A stretch of DNA of 64,000 nt from Nitratireductor sp. (GCF_017794765.1 NZ_CP051236.1:3512310-3576309); one strand, 5' to 3'. Positions 55,704-64,000 are shown, counted from the first letter of the stretch. Made by a program: numbers and translations. Notes: a model not told the origin generated them from the letters alone.

Positions 55704-56765
55704 TTAGCGCTCGACGGGTTTTCCGGTTGACTGACGCACATGCAACTCCGGCTTGATAAGCTCCTGCGCGGGGTTCACCTCGGCCCCGTTGAGCCTGTCC
55801 AGCAGAACGCGCGCAGCCCGCCGCCCCACATCCCGCTGACCATTCCAGACCGTCGTCAGCGCCGGTGTGGCGATCGCCGCCTCCTCGAGGTCGTCATAGC
55901 CCGTAACGGAAATGTCGACGCCCGGTACGAGACCGGCCCGCGCTATTCCGTTCATCAGGCCGATCGCGACGAGATCGTTCCAGCACACCGCGGCCGTGGG
56001 CTTATCCTTGAGCGCCAGAAACGCGCCGGCAATCTCGAAACCGGCCTGCTTGGTACGCGGCCCCGGGAAACGCCACTGCGGCTTTATCTCGAGCCCCGCC
56101 TTCCCCATCGCATCGACATAGCCTTGATACCGGTCACGACCGGTCGATGTCTGGTCCGTACCGCCAATCATGGCAATGCGTGTGTGGCCAAGCGAAATCA
56201 GATGGTTGGTCGCAAGACCGGTTCCATACGCATCATCACCGCGAAAGACCGGCACCCGCGCACCTTCCACAGATCGCGCAATAAGCACTGTCGGCAAACC
56301 ATTTTCCTCCACAAGACGAATGTCCTGTGGCGGCGTCCCGATAGCCGGCGACATGATCACTCCGTCAGCGCCCAGTTGAAGAAGCGTGTCGATGAAAGTG
56401 CGCTGCTTTTCGAGCTGATCGTAGTGGTTCGACAAAAGAAACGTTTGCCGGGACCGGTCAAGCTCGGTTTCGATGGAACGCAGAATCTCGGCGAAGAACG
56501 GGTTCATGATGTCATGCACGACGACCCCGATAATGCCTGAGCGCGACGTTCTCAGGCTGGCGGCGCGCCGATTGTAGATATACCCGATCTCGCGCGCATG
56601 CTCCTTGATCCGCTGGCGCGTGGCATCCGCCACGAGCGGACTGTCACGCAACGCCAGAGAAACAGTGGCCGTGGAGACGCCAAGCGCCTCTGCGATGGTG
56701 GAAAGCTTTATCTTCTGCGCCAGCCTGAATTCCCCCACATGCGGATGGCCTTCAACATCAGTCAC
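55704..56765 (-). CDS. LacI-family transcriptional regulator
   Basis: The 353-residue repressor has an N-terminal helix-turn-helix (LSTIAEALGVSTATVSLALR, about residues 21-40) and a hinge helix (YNRRAASLRT). A periplasmic-binding-like effector domain follows (GIIGVVVHDIMNPFFAEIL, AMIGGTDQTSTGRDRYQGY, AVCWNDLVAIGLMNG, VTGYDDLEEA). It starts at GTG 56765. The adjacent dehydrogenase is the likely target; an effector sugar or sugar acid is probable for the family. Confidence 0.92.
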   Translation of the reverse strand: MTDVEGHPHVGEFRLAQKIKLSTIAEALGVSTATVSLALRDSPLVADATRQRIKEHAREIGYIYNRRAASLRTSRSGIIGVVVHDIMNPFFAEILRSIETELDRSRQTFLLSNHYDQLEKQRTFIDTLLQLGADGVIMSPAIGTPPQDIRLVEENGLPTVLIARSVEGARVPVFRGDDAYGTGLATNHLISLGHTRIAMIGGTDQTSTGRDRYQGYVDAMGKAGLEIKPQWRFPGPRTKQAGFEIAGAFLALKDKPTAAVCWNDLVAIGLMNGIARAGLVPGVDISVTGYDDLEEAAIATPALTTVWNGQRDVGRRAARVLLDRLNGAEVNPAQELIKPELHVRQSTGKPVER

Positions 56766-56951
56766 GACGCGATCCGCGATCGTTCCGCCTGCTCGAAATA
56801 AGACAGACCCGCGAACACGCCCTGCCTAAACTGTTTAAAGACCTGATTACGCCACGGATGACTGCAAGGTCAATCAGGATGCACGTCCGCAGCGTCCCGT
56901 TCTGGCAAAATCAGGTCGGTTTTGTGGGATTCCAGACTGGGAGATCAGGGG

Positions 56952-57428
56952 CTACGCATCGACGTCGACATTTTCATCATCGTCGACATCCTCGAAACTT
57001 GTACCGTTCAGATTTGCTTCGACTTTTGAGAGAAGCCGCGTCAGTATCTGTCGCTCTTTCTTGTCGAACCCCTTGAGCGCGATTTTCTCTGTCTTGCGTA
57101 CGGACTTCTCAATAGAGCGAATAGCCTGCTCGCCTTCCTGGGTTAAGAAGACATAGGCCCGGCGCCCGTCTTCCTCCGATAATCGCTTTTCAAGAAAGCC
57201 CTGATTCATCAGACGATTGATGGTCTTTGTGATTGTTGGTGGTCGTACTCCCAGAAGATTGGCGAGTTGACTGGGCGTCTGCCCGTTCTCCACCGATAAC
57301 GCCAGCATCAACTTGTCTTGCCCCGCATAAAGCCCATACTCCAAAAGCCGTTCGGCCAGAGCGGTACGTGAAAGCCGAGCGGCCGACTGTAATAAGCCAA
57401 TTGTCGCGCCCTTTGCAGCTTTGGCCAT
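56952..57428 (-). CDS. MarR-family transcriptional regulator with acidic C-terminal tail
   Basis: The 158-residue winged-helix protein has the MarR core: LGVRPPTITKTINRLMNQGFLEKRLSEEDGRRAYVFLTQEG, residues about 55-105, including the wing with DGRR. The end is an unusually acidic tail (FEDVDDDENVDVDA). It diverges from the creatininase-family gene across 172 AT-rich bases with inverted repeats and probably represses it. Base composition drops here relative to the neighbours, which hints at transfer. Confidence 0.9.
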   Translation of the reverse strand: MAKAAKGATIGLLQSAARLSRTALAERLLEYGLYAGQDKLMLALSVENGQTPSQLANLLGVRPPTITKTINRLMNQGFLEKRLSEEDGRRAYVFLTQEGEQAIRSIEKSVRKTEKIALKGFDKKERQILTRLLSKVEANLNGTSFEDVDDDENVDVDA

Positions 57429-57520
57429 ACAAACTCCCCTTTAGACATCCTTAACGATGAGATAGAACGCCCCGTACACAAAATAGCTCTAACGATTCCC
57501 ATTGCAACCATAGATTGCTC

Positions 57521-57557
57521 TTGTTTAGACAAATAATTATCCACTACTTTTGGATAA
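57521..57557. promoter_or_regulatory. Inverted repeats between the MarR and creatininase-family genes, possible operators
   Basis: TTATCC (57537-57542) and GGATAA (57552-57557) form an inverted pair nine bases apart. Just upstream is TTGTTTAGACAA (57521-57532), nearly palindromic. Such AT-rich palindromes suit MarR binding. The assignment is inference. Confidence 0.45.
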
Positions 57558-57600
57558 GAGTTTTGCCAGATAAGTGTCTTGATACATCGCGGGGCAGGCT

Positions 57601-58365
57601 GTGAATACACAAGATAACACCCACACAATCGCAGAGAAGATCGCGGTCTTGCCAATCGGGGCTACAGAGCAGCATGGCCCTCATCTATCCCCGGATACCG
57701 ACTGGATCATCGCGCAAGGTATTGTAGAAGCAGTCAAAAAAGCTGTTCCAGAGTATCTCGACATCGTTTTTCTTCCTGTCGAGAAGATCGGCTATTCGGT
57801 CGAACACTCCGATTCTCCGTCAACCCGAAGCATGACATTCGAAGAAGCGGCAAACCGGTGGATCGACATCGGAGCCTCACAGTACAGAGCCGGCTTGCGG
57901 AAGCTGGTGATACTGAACGCTCATGGCGGGAATTCGCCCCTGCTCACCATTGTGACGACGGAATTGCGTGTGCGATTCGGCATGCTTGCTGCCGCCACAA
58001 GCTGGACCCGTTTCGGCTATCCGAAAGACCTGGTTTCCGATAGTGAGCGTGCTCTTGGGATTCACGGCGGCTTTATCGAAACGTCGGTCATGCTTGCGTT
58101 GCGTCCAGACCTTGTGGACATGCAGAAAGCCGCGGATTTCAAGTCGGCTCAAGAGGACTTTCAACACAGCTTCAAACATCTGCGTGCATACGGTCCGCAC
58201 GCTTTTGGATGGATGATGCGGGACCTCGCGCAAGAAGGCGTCACGGGGAACGCGTCTGCGGCGAGTGCGGAGGCGGGGCACCGTATCATCGCCCACAGCG
58301 TGACTGGCTTCCTCGAACTGCTCGAGGACGTCCACCGGTTCGATCTTGGCCATTTCAATCACTGA
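57601..58365 (+). CDS. Creatininase-family hydrolase
   Basis: The 254-residue metal-dependent hydrolase has the family motif VLPIGATEQHGPHLSPDTD. Later it has KLVILNAHGGNSPLL and the glutamate in GIHGGFIETSVML, which carry the metal ligands. It starts at GTG 57601. Relatives hydrolyse creatinine or other cyclic amides (for example in riboflavin or mycofactocin routes). No creatinase is adjacent, so the substrate is open. Probably controlled by the divergent MarR gene. Confidence 0.88.
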   Translation: MNTQDNTHTIAEKIAVLPIGATEQHGPHLSPDTDWIIAQGIVEAVKKAVPEYLDIVFLPVEKIGYSVEHSDSPSTRSMTFEEAANRWIDIGASQYRAGLRKLVILNAHGGNSPLLTIVTTELRVRFGMLAAATSWTRFGYPKDLVSDSERALGIHGGFIETSVMLALRPDLVDMQKAADFKSAQEDFQHSFKHLRAYGPHAFGWMMRDLAQEGVTGNASAASAEAGHRIIAHSVTGFLELLEDVHRFDLGHFNH

Positions 58366-58428
58366 CCGTGCAATCGACGCAGCTCCGTCTTATATAGTCG
58401 AAAAACCATTCTAGTTTTGCGAGAAATC

Positions 58429-59514
58429 ATGTCCGACGTGCAGACTGAGACACCCAGCGAAGCCGAAGCGAAACAGATCCCCGTTACGGTGCTGACCGGC
58501 TATCTGGGTTCAGGCAAGACGACCCTTCTGAACCGCATCCTCACGGAAGATCACGGCAAACGCTATGCGGTGATCGTCAACGAGTTTGGCGAGATTGGCA
58601 TCGACAACGACCTGATTGTCGAATCCGACGAAGAAATCTACGAAATGAACAATGGCTGCGTGTGCTGCACGGTGCGCGGCGACCTGGTGCGCGTGGTCGA
58701 GGGACTGACACGCCGCACGGGCCGCTTTGATGCCATCGTGGTGGAAACTACGGGGCTGGCCGATCCTGCCCCTGTTGCACAGACCTTTTTCATGGATGAC
58801 GATGTGCGCACCAAGACGCGGCTCGATGCCGTTGTGGCACTGGTCGATGCCAAGCATTTACCGCTGCGCCTCAAGGATTCCAACGAGGCCGAAGACCAGA
58901 TCGCCTTTGCAGATGTGGTGATCGTCAACAAGACCGATCTGGTGACATCTGAAGAACTGGCCGCTGTGGAAGCAACGATCCGCGCGATTAATCCGATGGC
59001 CCGCATTCACCGCGCCGAGCGCGCCGGCGTATCGCTTTCGGAGGTGCTTGATCGCGGCGCCTTCGACCTGAAGCGCGTGCTCGACAATGACCCGCACTTC
59101 CTCGATCATGATCATCCCGATCATGTATGCGGCCCCGACTGCGATCACGATCACCACCACCATGATCATGATCACGGGCACCATCACCACCATCACGGCG
59201 AAGCATCGCCCATTCATGATGCTGGCGTGAAGTCGCTCTCCCTGCGTGCGGGCGAGATGGACCCCAAGAAATTCCTTCCCTGGCTCGAGAAAACCACGCA
59301 GGTCGACGGGCCAAACATTCTGCGGCTGAAGGGCATCATCGCTTTTGCGGATGACCCCGACCGTTTCGTGGTGCAGGGCGTGCATATGATCGTCGAAGGC
59401 GATCACCAGCGCCCGTGGCGGGCTGACGAGAAACGCGAGACGCGTCTCGTCTTTATCGGTCGCGATCTGGACACCGAGCGCCTGCAACGCACTTTCGAAG
59501 CCTGCCAGGCCTGA
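58429..59514 (+). CDS. CobW/COG0523-family GTPase metallochaperone (ZigA/YjiA type) with His-rich segment
   Basis: The 361-residue P-loop GTPase has Walker A GYLGSGKTTLLNRIL (24-38), the metal-binding CVCC (77-80) after NNG, the base-specifying NKTD, and a C-terminal CobW_C domain. Between the domains is a strikingly His/Asp-rich stretch (around residues 224-262) including HDHHHHDHDHGHHHHHH. This suggests zinc delivery or storage rather than cobalamin work. ATG 58429 follows GAGAAATC; a weaker TTG lies four codons upstream. It is followed after three bases by the WD40 gene, a frequent pair in rhizobia. No cobalamin genes are near. Confidence 0.92.
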   Translation: MSDVQTETPSEAEAKQIPVTVLTGYLGSGKTTLLNRILTEDHGKRYAVIVNEFGEIGIDNDLIVESDEEIYEMNNGCVCCTVRGDLVRVVEGLTRRTGRFDAIVVETTGLADPAPVAQTFFMDDDVRTKTRLDAVVALVDAKHLPLRLKDSNEAEDQIAFADVVIVNKTDLVTSEELAAVEATIRAINPMARIHRAERAGVSLSEVLDRGAFDLKRVLDNDPHFLDHDHPDHVCGPDCDHDHHHHDHDHGHHHHHHGEASPIHDAGVKSLSLRAGEMDPKKFLPWLEKTTQVDGPNILRLKGIIAFADDPDRFVVQGVHMIVEGDHQRPWRADEKRETRLVFIGRDLDTERLQRTFEACQA

Positions 59515-59517
59515 AGC

Positions 59518-60492
59518 ATGCCGACAGTCGCACCGCTTGATCTCGACAGCCATTGCATAGCCACTGCGTGGTTGAACGACACACCGCATTTTGCGTTGGC
59601 CGATGGCGTTGTGCATCGTCTCGACAATGGTCACAAATGGACGGAGGTTCACGATGGGCTTCTATCTGCCTGCTTTGATCCCGACCACGCACGCCTCATC
59701 ACCGGCGGTGAAGATGGACGGGTAACAGCGCTTACAACAGACGGCACGGTCGAAACGCTGGCCGAAATCGGGCGCAAATGGGTGACCAGCGTGGCAAGTG
59801 GCACGCAGGGAGCGGTCGGTTTCGCGGTTGGGCGCAATGCATATGTACGCTTTGCCGATGGCCGGCAGCGCGAGTTTCAGCACCCTCGCTCGGTGGAGGG
59901 TATCGCCTTCGCGCCGAAGGGGATGCGGCTCGCCATCGCCCGCTACAATGGCGCAACGCTGCATTTTCCCGCGACCGACGGCAAACCGACAGAGCTGGAA
60001 TGGGCGGGTGCTCACACGGGCATCACCTTCTCGCCCGACGGAAAGTTTCTCGTCACCACCATGCAGGAAAATGCCCTGCATGGCTGGAAACTTGCTGACG
60101 GAAAGCACATGCGCATGGCCGGCTACCCGGCCAAGGTCAAGAGCTTCTCGTGGAGCGCGAAGGGCAAATGGCTTGCTACCTCCGGCGCGTCTGCCGCCAT
60201 TGTCTGGCCTTTCCAGGCCAAGGACGGCCCGATGGGCAAGGCACCGCTGGAGCTTGGCACACGTGGTGACACGATGGTGACGCAGGTTTGCTGCCATCCG
60301 ACCGAGGAAATTGTCGCCATCGGCTATGCCGACGGCATGATTCTCGCCGGACGCTTCGCGGACCAGAAAGAAGTTCTTCTACGCCGCCAGGGCAAGGGCG
60401 CCATCACGGCCATGGCCTGGGACGGAGAAGGCCGCCGCCTGGCCTTTGGCTCGGAGAGCGGCGAAAGCGGCGTGGTGGACATTGCCAGCTGA
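59518..60492 (+). CDS. WD40-repeat protein paired with the CobW GTPase
   Basis: The 324-residue soluble protein is made of WD40-like blades (LLSACFDPDHARLITGGEDGRV, ITFSPDGKFLVTTMQENALHGW, FSWSAKGKWLATSGASAAIVWP, ITAMAWDGEGRRLAFGSESGE), about six to seven in all, enough for a propeller. It starts three bases after the cobW stop, so it is co-translated. Such a pair is common in Alphaproteobacteria and the WD40 member may help metal transfer, but its task is unknown. Confidence 0.88.
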   Translation: MPTVAPLDLDSHCIATAWLNDTPHFALADGVVHRLDNGHKWTEVHDGLLSACFDPDHARLITGGEDGRVTALTTDGTVETLAEIGRKWVTSVASGTQGAVGFAVGRNAYVRFADGRQREFQHPRSVEGIAFAPKGMRLAIARYNGATLHFPATDGKPTELEWAGAHTGITFSPDGKFLVTTMQENALHGWKLADGKHMRMAGYPAKVKSFSWSAKGKWLATSGASAAIVWPFQAKDGPMGKAPLELGTRGDTMVTQVCCHPTEEIVAIGYADGMILAGRFADQKEVLLRRQGKGAITAMAWDGEGRRLAFGSESGESGVVDIAS

Positions 60493-60568
60493 ACCTGCCG
60501 CCTGATTTTCACTCTTCACTTGCAGAGAAAATCACGTCCTATAGCCTTCGTGGTCGAACGACATCGAA

Positions 60569-61231
60569 ATGGAGCAGACGGTGGATAGCAGGCGAACAGC
60601 ACAGGAGACGCCTGCCCGGCTTGAGCTCACTACAGCAACCTATCGCCATCTTCTCAAAACGGCGCACCGCCACGCATCGCACCTCATCGAAGCAGAAGAC
60701 CTTCTGCATGAAACGCTGATCGCCGCGCTGACTGCAGGCAACCGTCCGGGCATTGTGAGCCGCGCCTGGCTTCAGGGCGTGATGCGGAACGTGGCAGCGA
60801 CGAAACGGCGCTCCGCTAATCGCCGATCAAGCCGGGAAAACACCGCAAGCCTTTTCGAGCAGGCGGACGACAGTGATATTCCGGCAGCATTTCTCGCCGA
60901 CCTGCCAAAGAGCCAGCGGATCGTGGCTCTCCTCGCTCTCGGTGGTCATACACGCAGCGAAATCCGGTATCTTCTTCGCATTTCAGATGCAAGCCTGCGT
61001 CAACGCATTGCCGGCCTGCGCCAGCGTTGGCGCGATGCTGCCCCCAATGCCACTCCCCTTCCTGGAAAACTTCTGTCGGGCGCGCTCGCCTTCGGCGCGA
61101 TCCGGCAGAGCCTTCGTCCGCTGGCCGGCCGCAGCCATACGTTCCTCGCGAGCCATGATCCGGACGGAAATCTTTTTGCGATAAGTTTTTCTGCTCCCAA
61201 GGCTCACAAATCGGGTTCCGGCGGCAATTAG
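60569..61231 (+). CDS. Sigma-70-family-like protein (ECF-type regions 2 and 4) with C-terminal extension
   Basis: The 220-residue protein has a region 2-like segment (LLKTAHRHASHLIEAEDLLHETLIAAL, then WLQGVMRNVAATKRR) and a region 4-like helix-turn-helix (LPKSQRIVALLALGGHTRSEIRYLLRISDASLRQRI). A C-terminal extension of about 65 residues (LPGKLLSGALAFGAIRQSL ... ASHDPDGNLFAISF) has no match I know. The core is degenerate compared with typical ECF factors. ATG 60569 has a weak ribosome site. It precedes a VOC-fold gene by 37 bases. No anti-sigma gene is adjacent. Confidence 0.72.
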   Translation: MEQTVDSRRTAQETPARLELTTATYRHLLKTAHRHASHLIEAEDLLHETLIAALTAGNRPGIVSRAWLQGVMRNVAATKRRSANRRSSRENTASLFEQADDSDIPAAFLADLPKSQRIVALLALGGHTRSEIRYLLRISDASLRQRIAGLRQRWRDAAPNATPLPGKLLSGALAFGAIRQSLRPLAGRSHTFLASHDPDGNLFAISFSAPKAHKSGSGGN

Positions 61232-61268
61232 GAAGCAGAGCCACCAATGGTAACATCAGGAGACAGAC

Positions 61269-61658
61269 ATGCTTTCCAACGTCCGCATCGGCAACATCTG
61301 CTACTACGTCAGCGACATTGACCGCACGGAGGCGTTTTATCGCGATGTGATCGGGCTGAATGTCGAAAGGATGGAAGGAGACGAGGAGACGGGCGACTGG
61401 CTGCTGGCCAGCATCGAAAACAATATCGAACTCATCTTCTTCAAGATGGACTCCCGCCCCGGAAACACGCCCATCGTGGTGTTCGATCTTTCTGAAGGTG
61501 GCATTGACGGGGTTGTGGAGGGCCTGGCGGAAAAAGGCGCAACCATCGTTACGCCCGTCAGTCATGCTCCCGGTGGCTGGTCGGCGGAATTTGCCGATCC
61601 GGATGGCCACGTCATGTCCGTTTATCAGTCGGAAGAGCGTCCGCGCCGACTTGCATAA
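61269..61658 (+). CDS. VOC (glyoxalase/bleomycin-resistance) family protein
   Basis: The 129-residue single-domain protein has the two beta-alpha-beta-beta-beta units typical of VOC enzymes: ICYYVSDIDRTEAFYRDVIGLNVE at the start, and later FADPDGHVMSVYQ with a potential metal ligand. AGGAGA precedes ATG 61269. It follows the sigma-like gene on the same strand after 37 bases. The substrate is unknown; family members are lyases, dioxygenases or antibiotic binders. Confidence 0.88.
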   Translation: MLSNVRIGNICYYVSDIDRTEAFYRDVIGLNVERMEGDEETGDWLLASIENNIELIFFKMDSRPGNTPIVVFDLSEGGIDGVVEGLAEKGATIVTPVSHAPGGWSAEFADPDGHVMSVYQSEERPRRLA

Positions 61659-61661
61659 GGG

Positions 61662-62933
61662 TTATTGCACCAGCACTGCCCGCAGATCATTGACATTCGT
61701 GCCGGTCGGCCCCGGCACGAAAAGGTCGCCCAGGGCATCAAACGCGCCCCAGGCGTCATGCGCAGCGAGCAGCGCCTTCGGGTCGTGGCCGGCGGAGCGC
61801 AGCCGCGCGGCGGAGCGGTGATCGGCAAAGGCGCCGGCATTCTCCTCCGACCCATCGATACCGTCCGTATCGGCAGCGAACGCCGAGATGCCGGACACGC
61901 CCTCGATGCGGAGCGCAAGCGCCAGAAGGAATTCGGTGTTGCGTCCACCGCGCCCGCCGCTCTGGCGTATCGTCACCGTGGTTTCGCCGCCCGAAAGCAG
62001 CACGACCGGCTTTCTGAACGGCCGGTCGCGCAGTGCGATTTCGCGGGCAATCGCGGCATGAACTCCGCCCACTTCACGCGCCTCACCTTCAATGGCATCG
62101 GAGAGAATAACGGCAGGCACACCCTGTGCTTCGGCAGCGGCCGATGCCGCCTCCAGCGAGCGCGCGGCGGAGGCGATGACGTGAACCTCATGGCCTGAAA
62201 AACGTGGATCATCCGGCTTTGGTGCGTCCGCCGCAGGTGATGCGAGATGCTGCATCACCGCATCGGGCATCTGGATGTCAAAAGCTCTGATCACGGCAAG
62301 CGCGTCTGTACGGCTTGCTGTATCCGGCACTGTTGGGCCAGAAGAGACAAGCGCCGGATCGTCACCGGGAATATCAGACACGATCAGCGAAACGACGCGG
62401 GCGGGGTGGGCCGCAGCGGCCAGCCTGCCGCCCTTGATCGCGGAAATGTGCTTGCGCACCGTGTTCATGGCCGAGATCGGCGCGCCGGACGCCAGAAGCG
62501 CCTCGTTGACGGCGATCTCGTCAGCAAACGTCAAGCGGCCCGCCGGCGCGGGCAACAGGGCCGAGCCTCCTCCACAGATCAGGGCAATTACAAGATCATC
62601 AGCACCAAGCCCGGACACTCTGTCCAGAAGGCGCTGCGCACCGGAAAGGCCGGCCTCATCCGGCACCGGATGCGCCGCCTCCAGCACCTCGATCATGCGG
62701 GTGGGTGCGCCATAGCCATAACGGGTGACGACAGTGCCTTCCAGAGGCCCGTCCCAGGCCTCTTCGAGCGCCGCCGCCATTTGCGCCGCGCCCTTGCCTG
62801 CACCGACAACGATGGTGCGGCCTTTCGGCTTCGGCGGAAGGAACTTACGAATGGTCCTGGAGGGGTCTGCGGCAGAAACCGCTGCCTCGAACAGCGTTGT
62901 GAAAAGTGCTTTCGGATCGATGCCACAATTCAA
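61662..62933 (-). CDS. gck: Glycerate 2-kinase (MOFRL/GckA/TtuD family)
   Basis: The 423-residue kinase has the DUF4147 N-terminal part (TIVVGAGKGAAQMAAALE, LEAAHPVPDEAGLSGAQRLL, LVIALICGGGSALLPAP). The MOFRL C-terminal part has VVLLSGGETTVTIRQSGGRGGRNTEFLLALAL and AADTDGIDGSEENAGAFAD. It phosphorylates D-glycerate to 2-phosphoglycerate in glyoxylate and serine-type metabolism; older annotations call it hydroxypyruvate reductase (TtuD). It begins at TTG 62933 with GGGGG upstream and lies 14 bases after guanine deaminase, so both are one operon. Confidence 0.92.
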   Translation of the reverse strand: MNCGIDPKALFTTLFEAAVSAADPSRTIRKFLPPKPKGRTIVVGAGKGAAQMAAALEEAWDGPLEGTVVTRYGYGAPTRMIEVLEAAHPVPDEAGLSGAQRLLDRVSGLGADDLVIALICGGGSALLPAPAGRLTFADEIAVNEALLASGAPISAMNTVRKHISAIKGGRLAAAAHPARVVSLIVSDIPGDDPALVSSGPTVPDTASRTDALAVIRAFDIQMPDAVMQHLASPAADAPKPDDPRFSGHEVHVIASAARSLEAASAAAEAQGVPAVILSDAIEGEAREVGGVHAAIAREIALRDRPFRKPVVLLSGGETTVTIRQSGGRGGRNTEFLLALALRIEGVSGISAFAADTDGIDGSEENAGAFADHRSAARLRSAGHDPKALLAAHDAWGAFDALGDLFVPGPTGTNVNDLRAVLVQ

Positions 62934-62947
62934 ATGCGCCCCCTAAT

Positions 62948-64000
62948 TCACAAGGCGCTCTTGGCCGCCTCTCCTGCAACATAAGTTTCCACGATGGCGC
63001 GGTCATCGGCAAGCGTCTGGAGCAGGAAAAGCTCCTCCGCCAATGTTTCCACACGCTCCATGCGCAGCGCCATGACGGGCGTCGCGCGCGCGTTCAAAAC
63101 CACGATATCGGCGTCCGATCCCGGTTCCAGCGTGCCCACGCGCTCCGAAAGGGATAGTGCTTCGGCATTGCCGCGCGTGATCTGCCAGAAGGAGGCCAGC
63201 GGATTGAGTTTCTGGCCATTGAGCGCGATGACCTTGTAGCCCTCATCCATGGTGCGGAGCATGGAGTAATTGGTGCCGCCGCCCACATCCGTCGCCGAGG
63301 CCAGCCGCAGCGGCTTCTCGCGTTTGCGATAGCGCTGATAGTCGAACAGGCCGGAGCCGAGGAAAAGGTTTGAGGTGGGGCAGAACACGGCGACAGAGCC
63401 CGTGTCCGACAACACATCCGCTTCGCGCTCGGAAAGATGAATGCAATGGCCGAAAAGCGCCTTGGGGCCAAGCAGGCCGTAATGCTCGTATATGCCGGTA
63501 TAGTCCGGCGCATCGGGATAGAGCTTAAGCGTGAAGGCGATCTCGTCGTGATTTTCGGAAAGATGCGTCTGCATGTGCAGGTCGGGAAACTCTTGCATTA
63601 GCGCCGACGCCATCTCCATCTGCTCGGGGCTGGAGGTGATGGCGAAGCGCGGCGTGATGGCATAGTTGAGCCGGCCCCTGCCGTGCCAGTCGCCGATTAG
63701 CGCCTTCGTGTCGTCATAGGACGACTGCGGTGTGTCCGTGAGCGCTTCCGGCGCGTTGCGGTCCATCATCACCTTGCCACCCACAACGCACATGTTGCGC
63801 GCCAGCGCCTCGCTGAAAAACGCCTCCGCGCTTTCCCTGTGAACGGAACAATAGGCGGCAACCGTAGTCGTGCCGTTGCGCACCAGCTCGTCGAAAAAGA
63901 GCCGGGCGATGCGGCGGCCATGCTGGATGTTGGAGAACTTCGTTTCCTCTGGAAACGTGTAATTGTTCAGCCAGTCCAGAAGCTCGGCGCCGTAACTCGC
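62948..64000 (-). CDS. guaD: Guanine deaminase (N-terminus cut by window edge)
   Basis: The reading frame is open to the window edge, about 350 residues without the N-terminus. It converts guanine to xanthine and ammonia. Amidohydrolase-fold motifs present are YGAELLDWLNNYTFPEE at the edge, DLHMQTHLSEN with a metal-site histidine, LFGHCIHLSE with another, FCPTSNLFLGSG and SATDVGGGTNYSM with the metal-binding aspartate. The first HxH pair lies outside the window. It is followed after 14 bases by glycerate 2-kinase, linking purine breakdown to glyoxylate use. Confidence 0.93.
   Translation of the reverse strand, partial: ASYGAELLDWLNNYTFPEETKFSNIQHGRRIARLFFDELVRNGTTTVAAYCSVHRESAEAFFSEALARNMCVVGGKVMMDRNAPEALTDTPQSSYDDTKALIGDWHGRGRLNYAITPRFAITSSPEQMEMASALMQEFPDLHMQTHLSENHDEIAFTLKLYPDAPDYTGIYEHYGLLGPKALFGHCIHLSEREADVLSDTGSVAVFCPTSNLFLGSGLFDYQRYRKREKPLRLASATDVGGGTNYSMLRTMDEGYKVIALNGQKLNPLASFWQITRGNAEALSLSERVGTLEPGSDADIVVLNARATPVMALRMERVETLAEELFLLQTLADDRAIVETYVAGEAAKSAL

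Noticed and set aside
59140..59205. Short direct repeats of CATGAT/CACCAC, considered as CRISPR-like
   Set aside because: They are codons of a His/Asp-rich protein segment; no spacers and no cas genes.

Overview
The window looks like chromosomal DNA of a high-GC alphaproteobacterium of the order Hyphomicrobiales (Rhizobiales), most like a Phyllobacteriaceae/Mesorhizobium-type organism. The evidence is the hisN - small RNA - N-formylglutamate amidohydrolase - cpdR - tRNA-Val block, a three-gene pntAA/pntAB/pntB set beside an aa3-type oxidase subunit IV, a heterotetrameric sarcosine oxidase, and TRAP and branched-chain-type ABC transporters. The genus cannot be fixed from the sequence alone. 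I see no prophage, insertion sequence, CRISPR array or replication origin. Genes are tightly packed.

Layout. 0-3 kb: hisN (cut by the window edge), an alpha-r8/MmgR-like small RNA on the opposite strand, an N-formylglutamate amidohydrolase, cpdR and tRNA-Val(GAC). 2.7-5.6 kb: a lone polar amino acid ABC permease and a GntR/FCD regulator, divergent from kynureninase across a shared promoter/operator. 5.8-11.6 kb: an RND efflux pair, a MaoC-type hydratase and a methyltransferase-like protein. 11.6-17.5 kb: a BCCT betaine/choline transporter, a DUF2156 protein, a SufR-like Fe-S regulator with an MFS exporter, a mosaic palindromic repeat and a small protein with a duplicated motif. 17.6-22.7 kb: soxBDAG. 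22.9-26.9 kb: an SDR, a membrane protein, rpsU, a TPR lipoprotein and a DUF992 protein. 26.9-30.4 kb: the proton-translocating transhydrogenase. 30.6-37.8 kb: an acyl-CoA ligase-type gene in one operon with a complete HAAT (Liv-type) ABC transporter.

38-42 kb: a Crp/Fnr regulator, a FeeM-like N-acyl amino acid synthase and a GGDEF-EAL protein, a signalling cluster on one strand. 42-53 kb: a fused indolepyruvate:ferredoxin oxidoreductase followed by two TRAP transporters of identical layout (dctQ and dctM forward, dctP convergent). The second binding protein closely resembles TakP, the alpha-keto acid binding protein of Rhodobacter. Uptake of 2-oxo acids and their ferredoxin-linked oxidative decarboxylation may therefore be one module. 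53-58 kb: a class I amidotransferase-type hydrolase, a secreted Inh-like protein, a LacI regulator with a 2-hydroxyacid dehydrogenase, and a MarR regulator divergent from a creatininase-family hydrolase. 58-64 kb: a CobW-type zinc GTPase with its WD40 partner, a sigma-like protein with a VOC protein, and guanine deaminase coupled to glycerate 2-kinase.

Most genes belong to known families. The observations most worth a second look are the small RNA near 0.8 kb, the 2-oxo acid module with a terminator-like hairpin in the leader of the first dctP, the FeeM/Crp/GGDEF-EAL cluster, the SufR-like regulator with its exporter, and the histone H1-like tail on PntAA.
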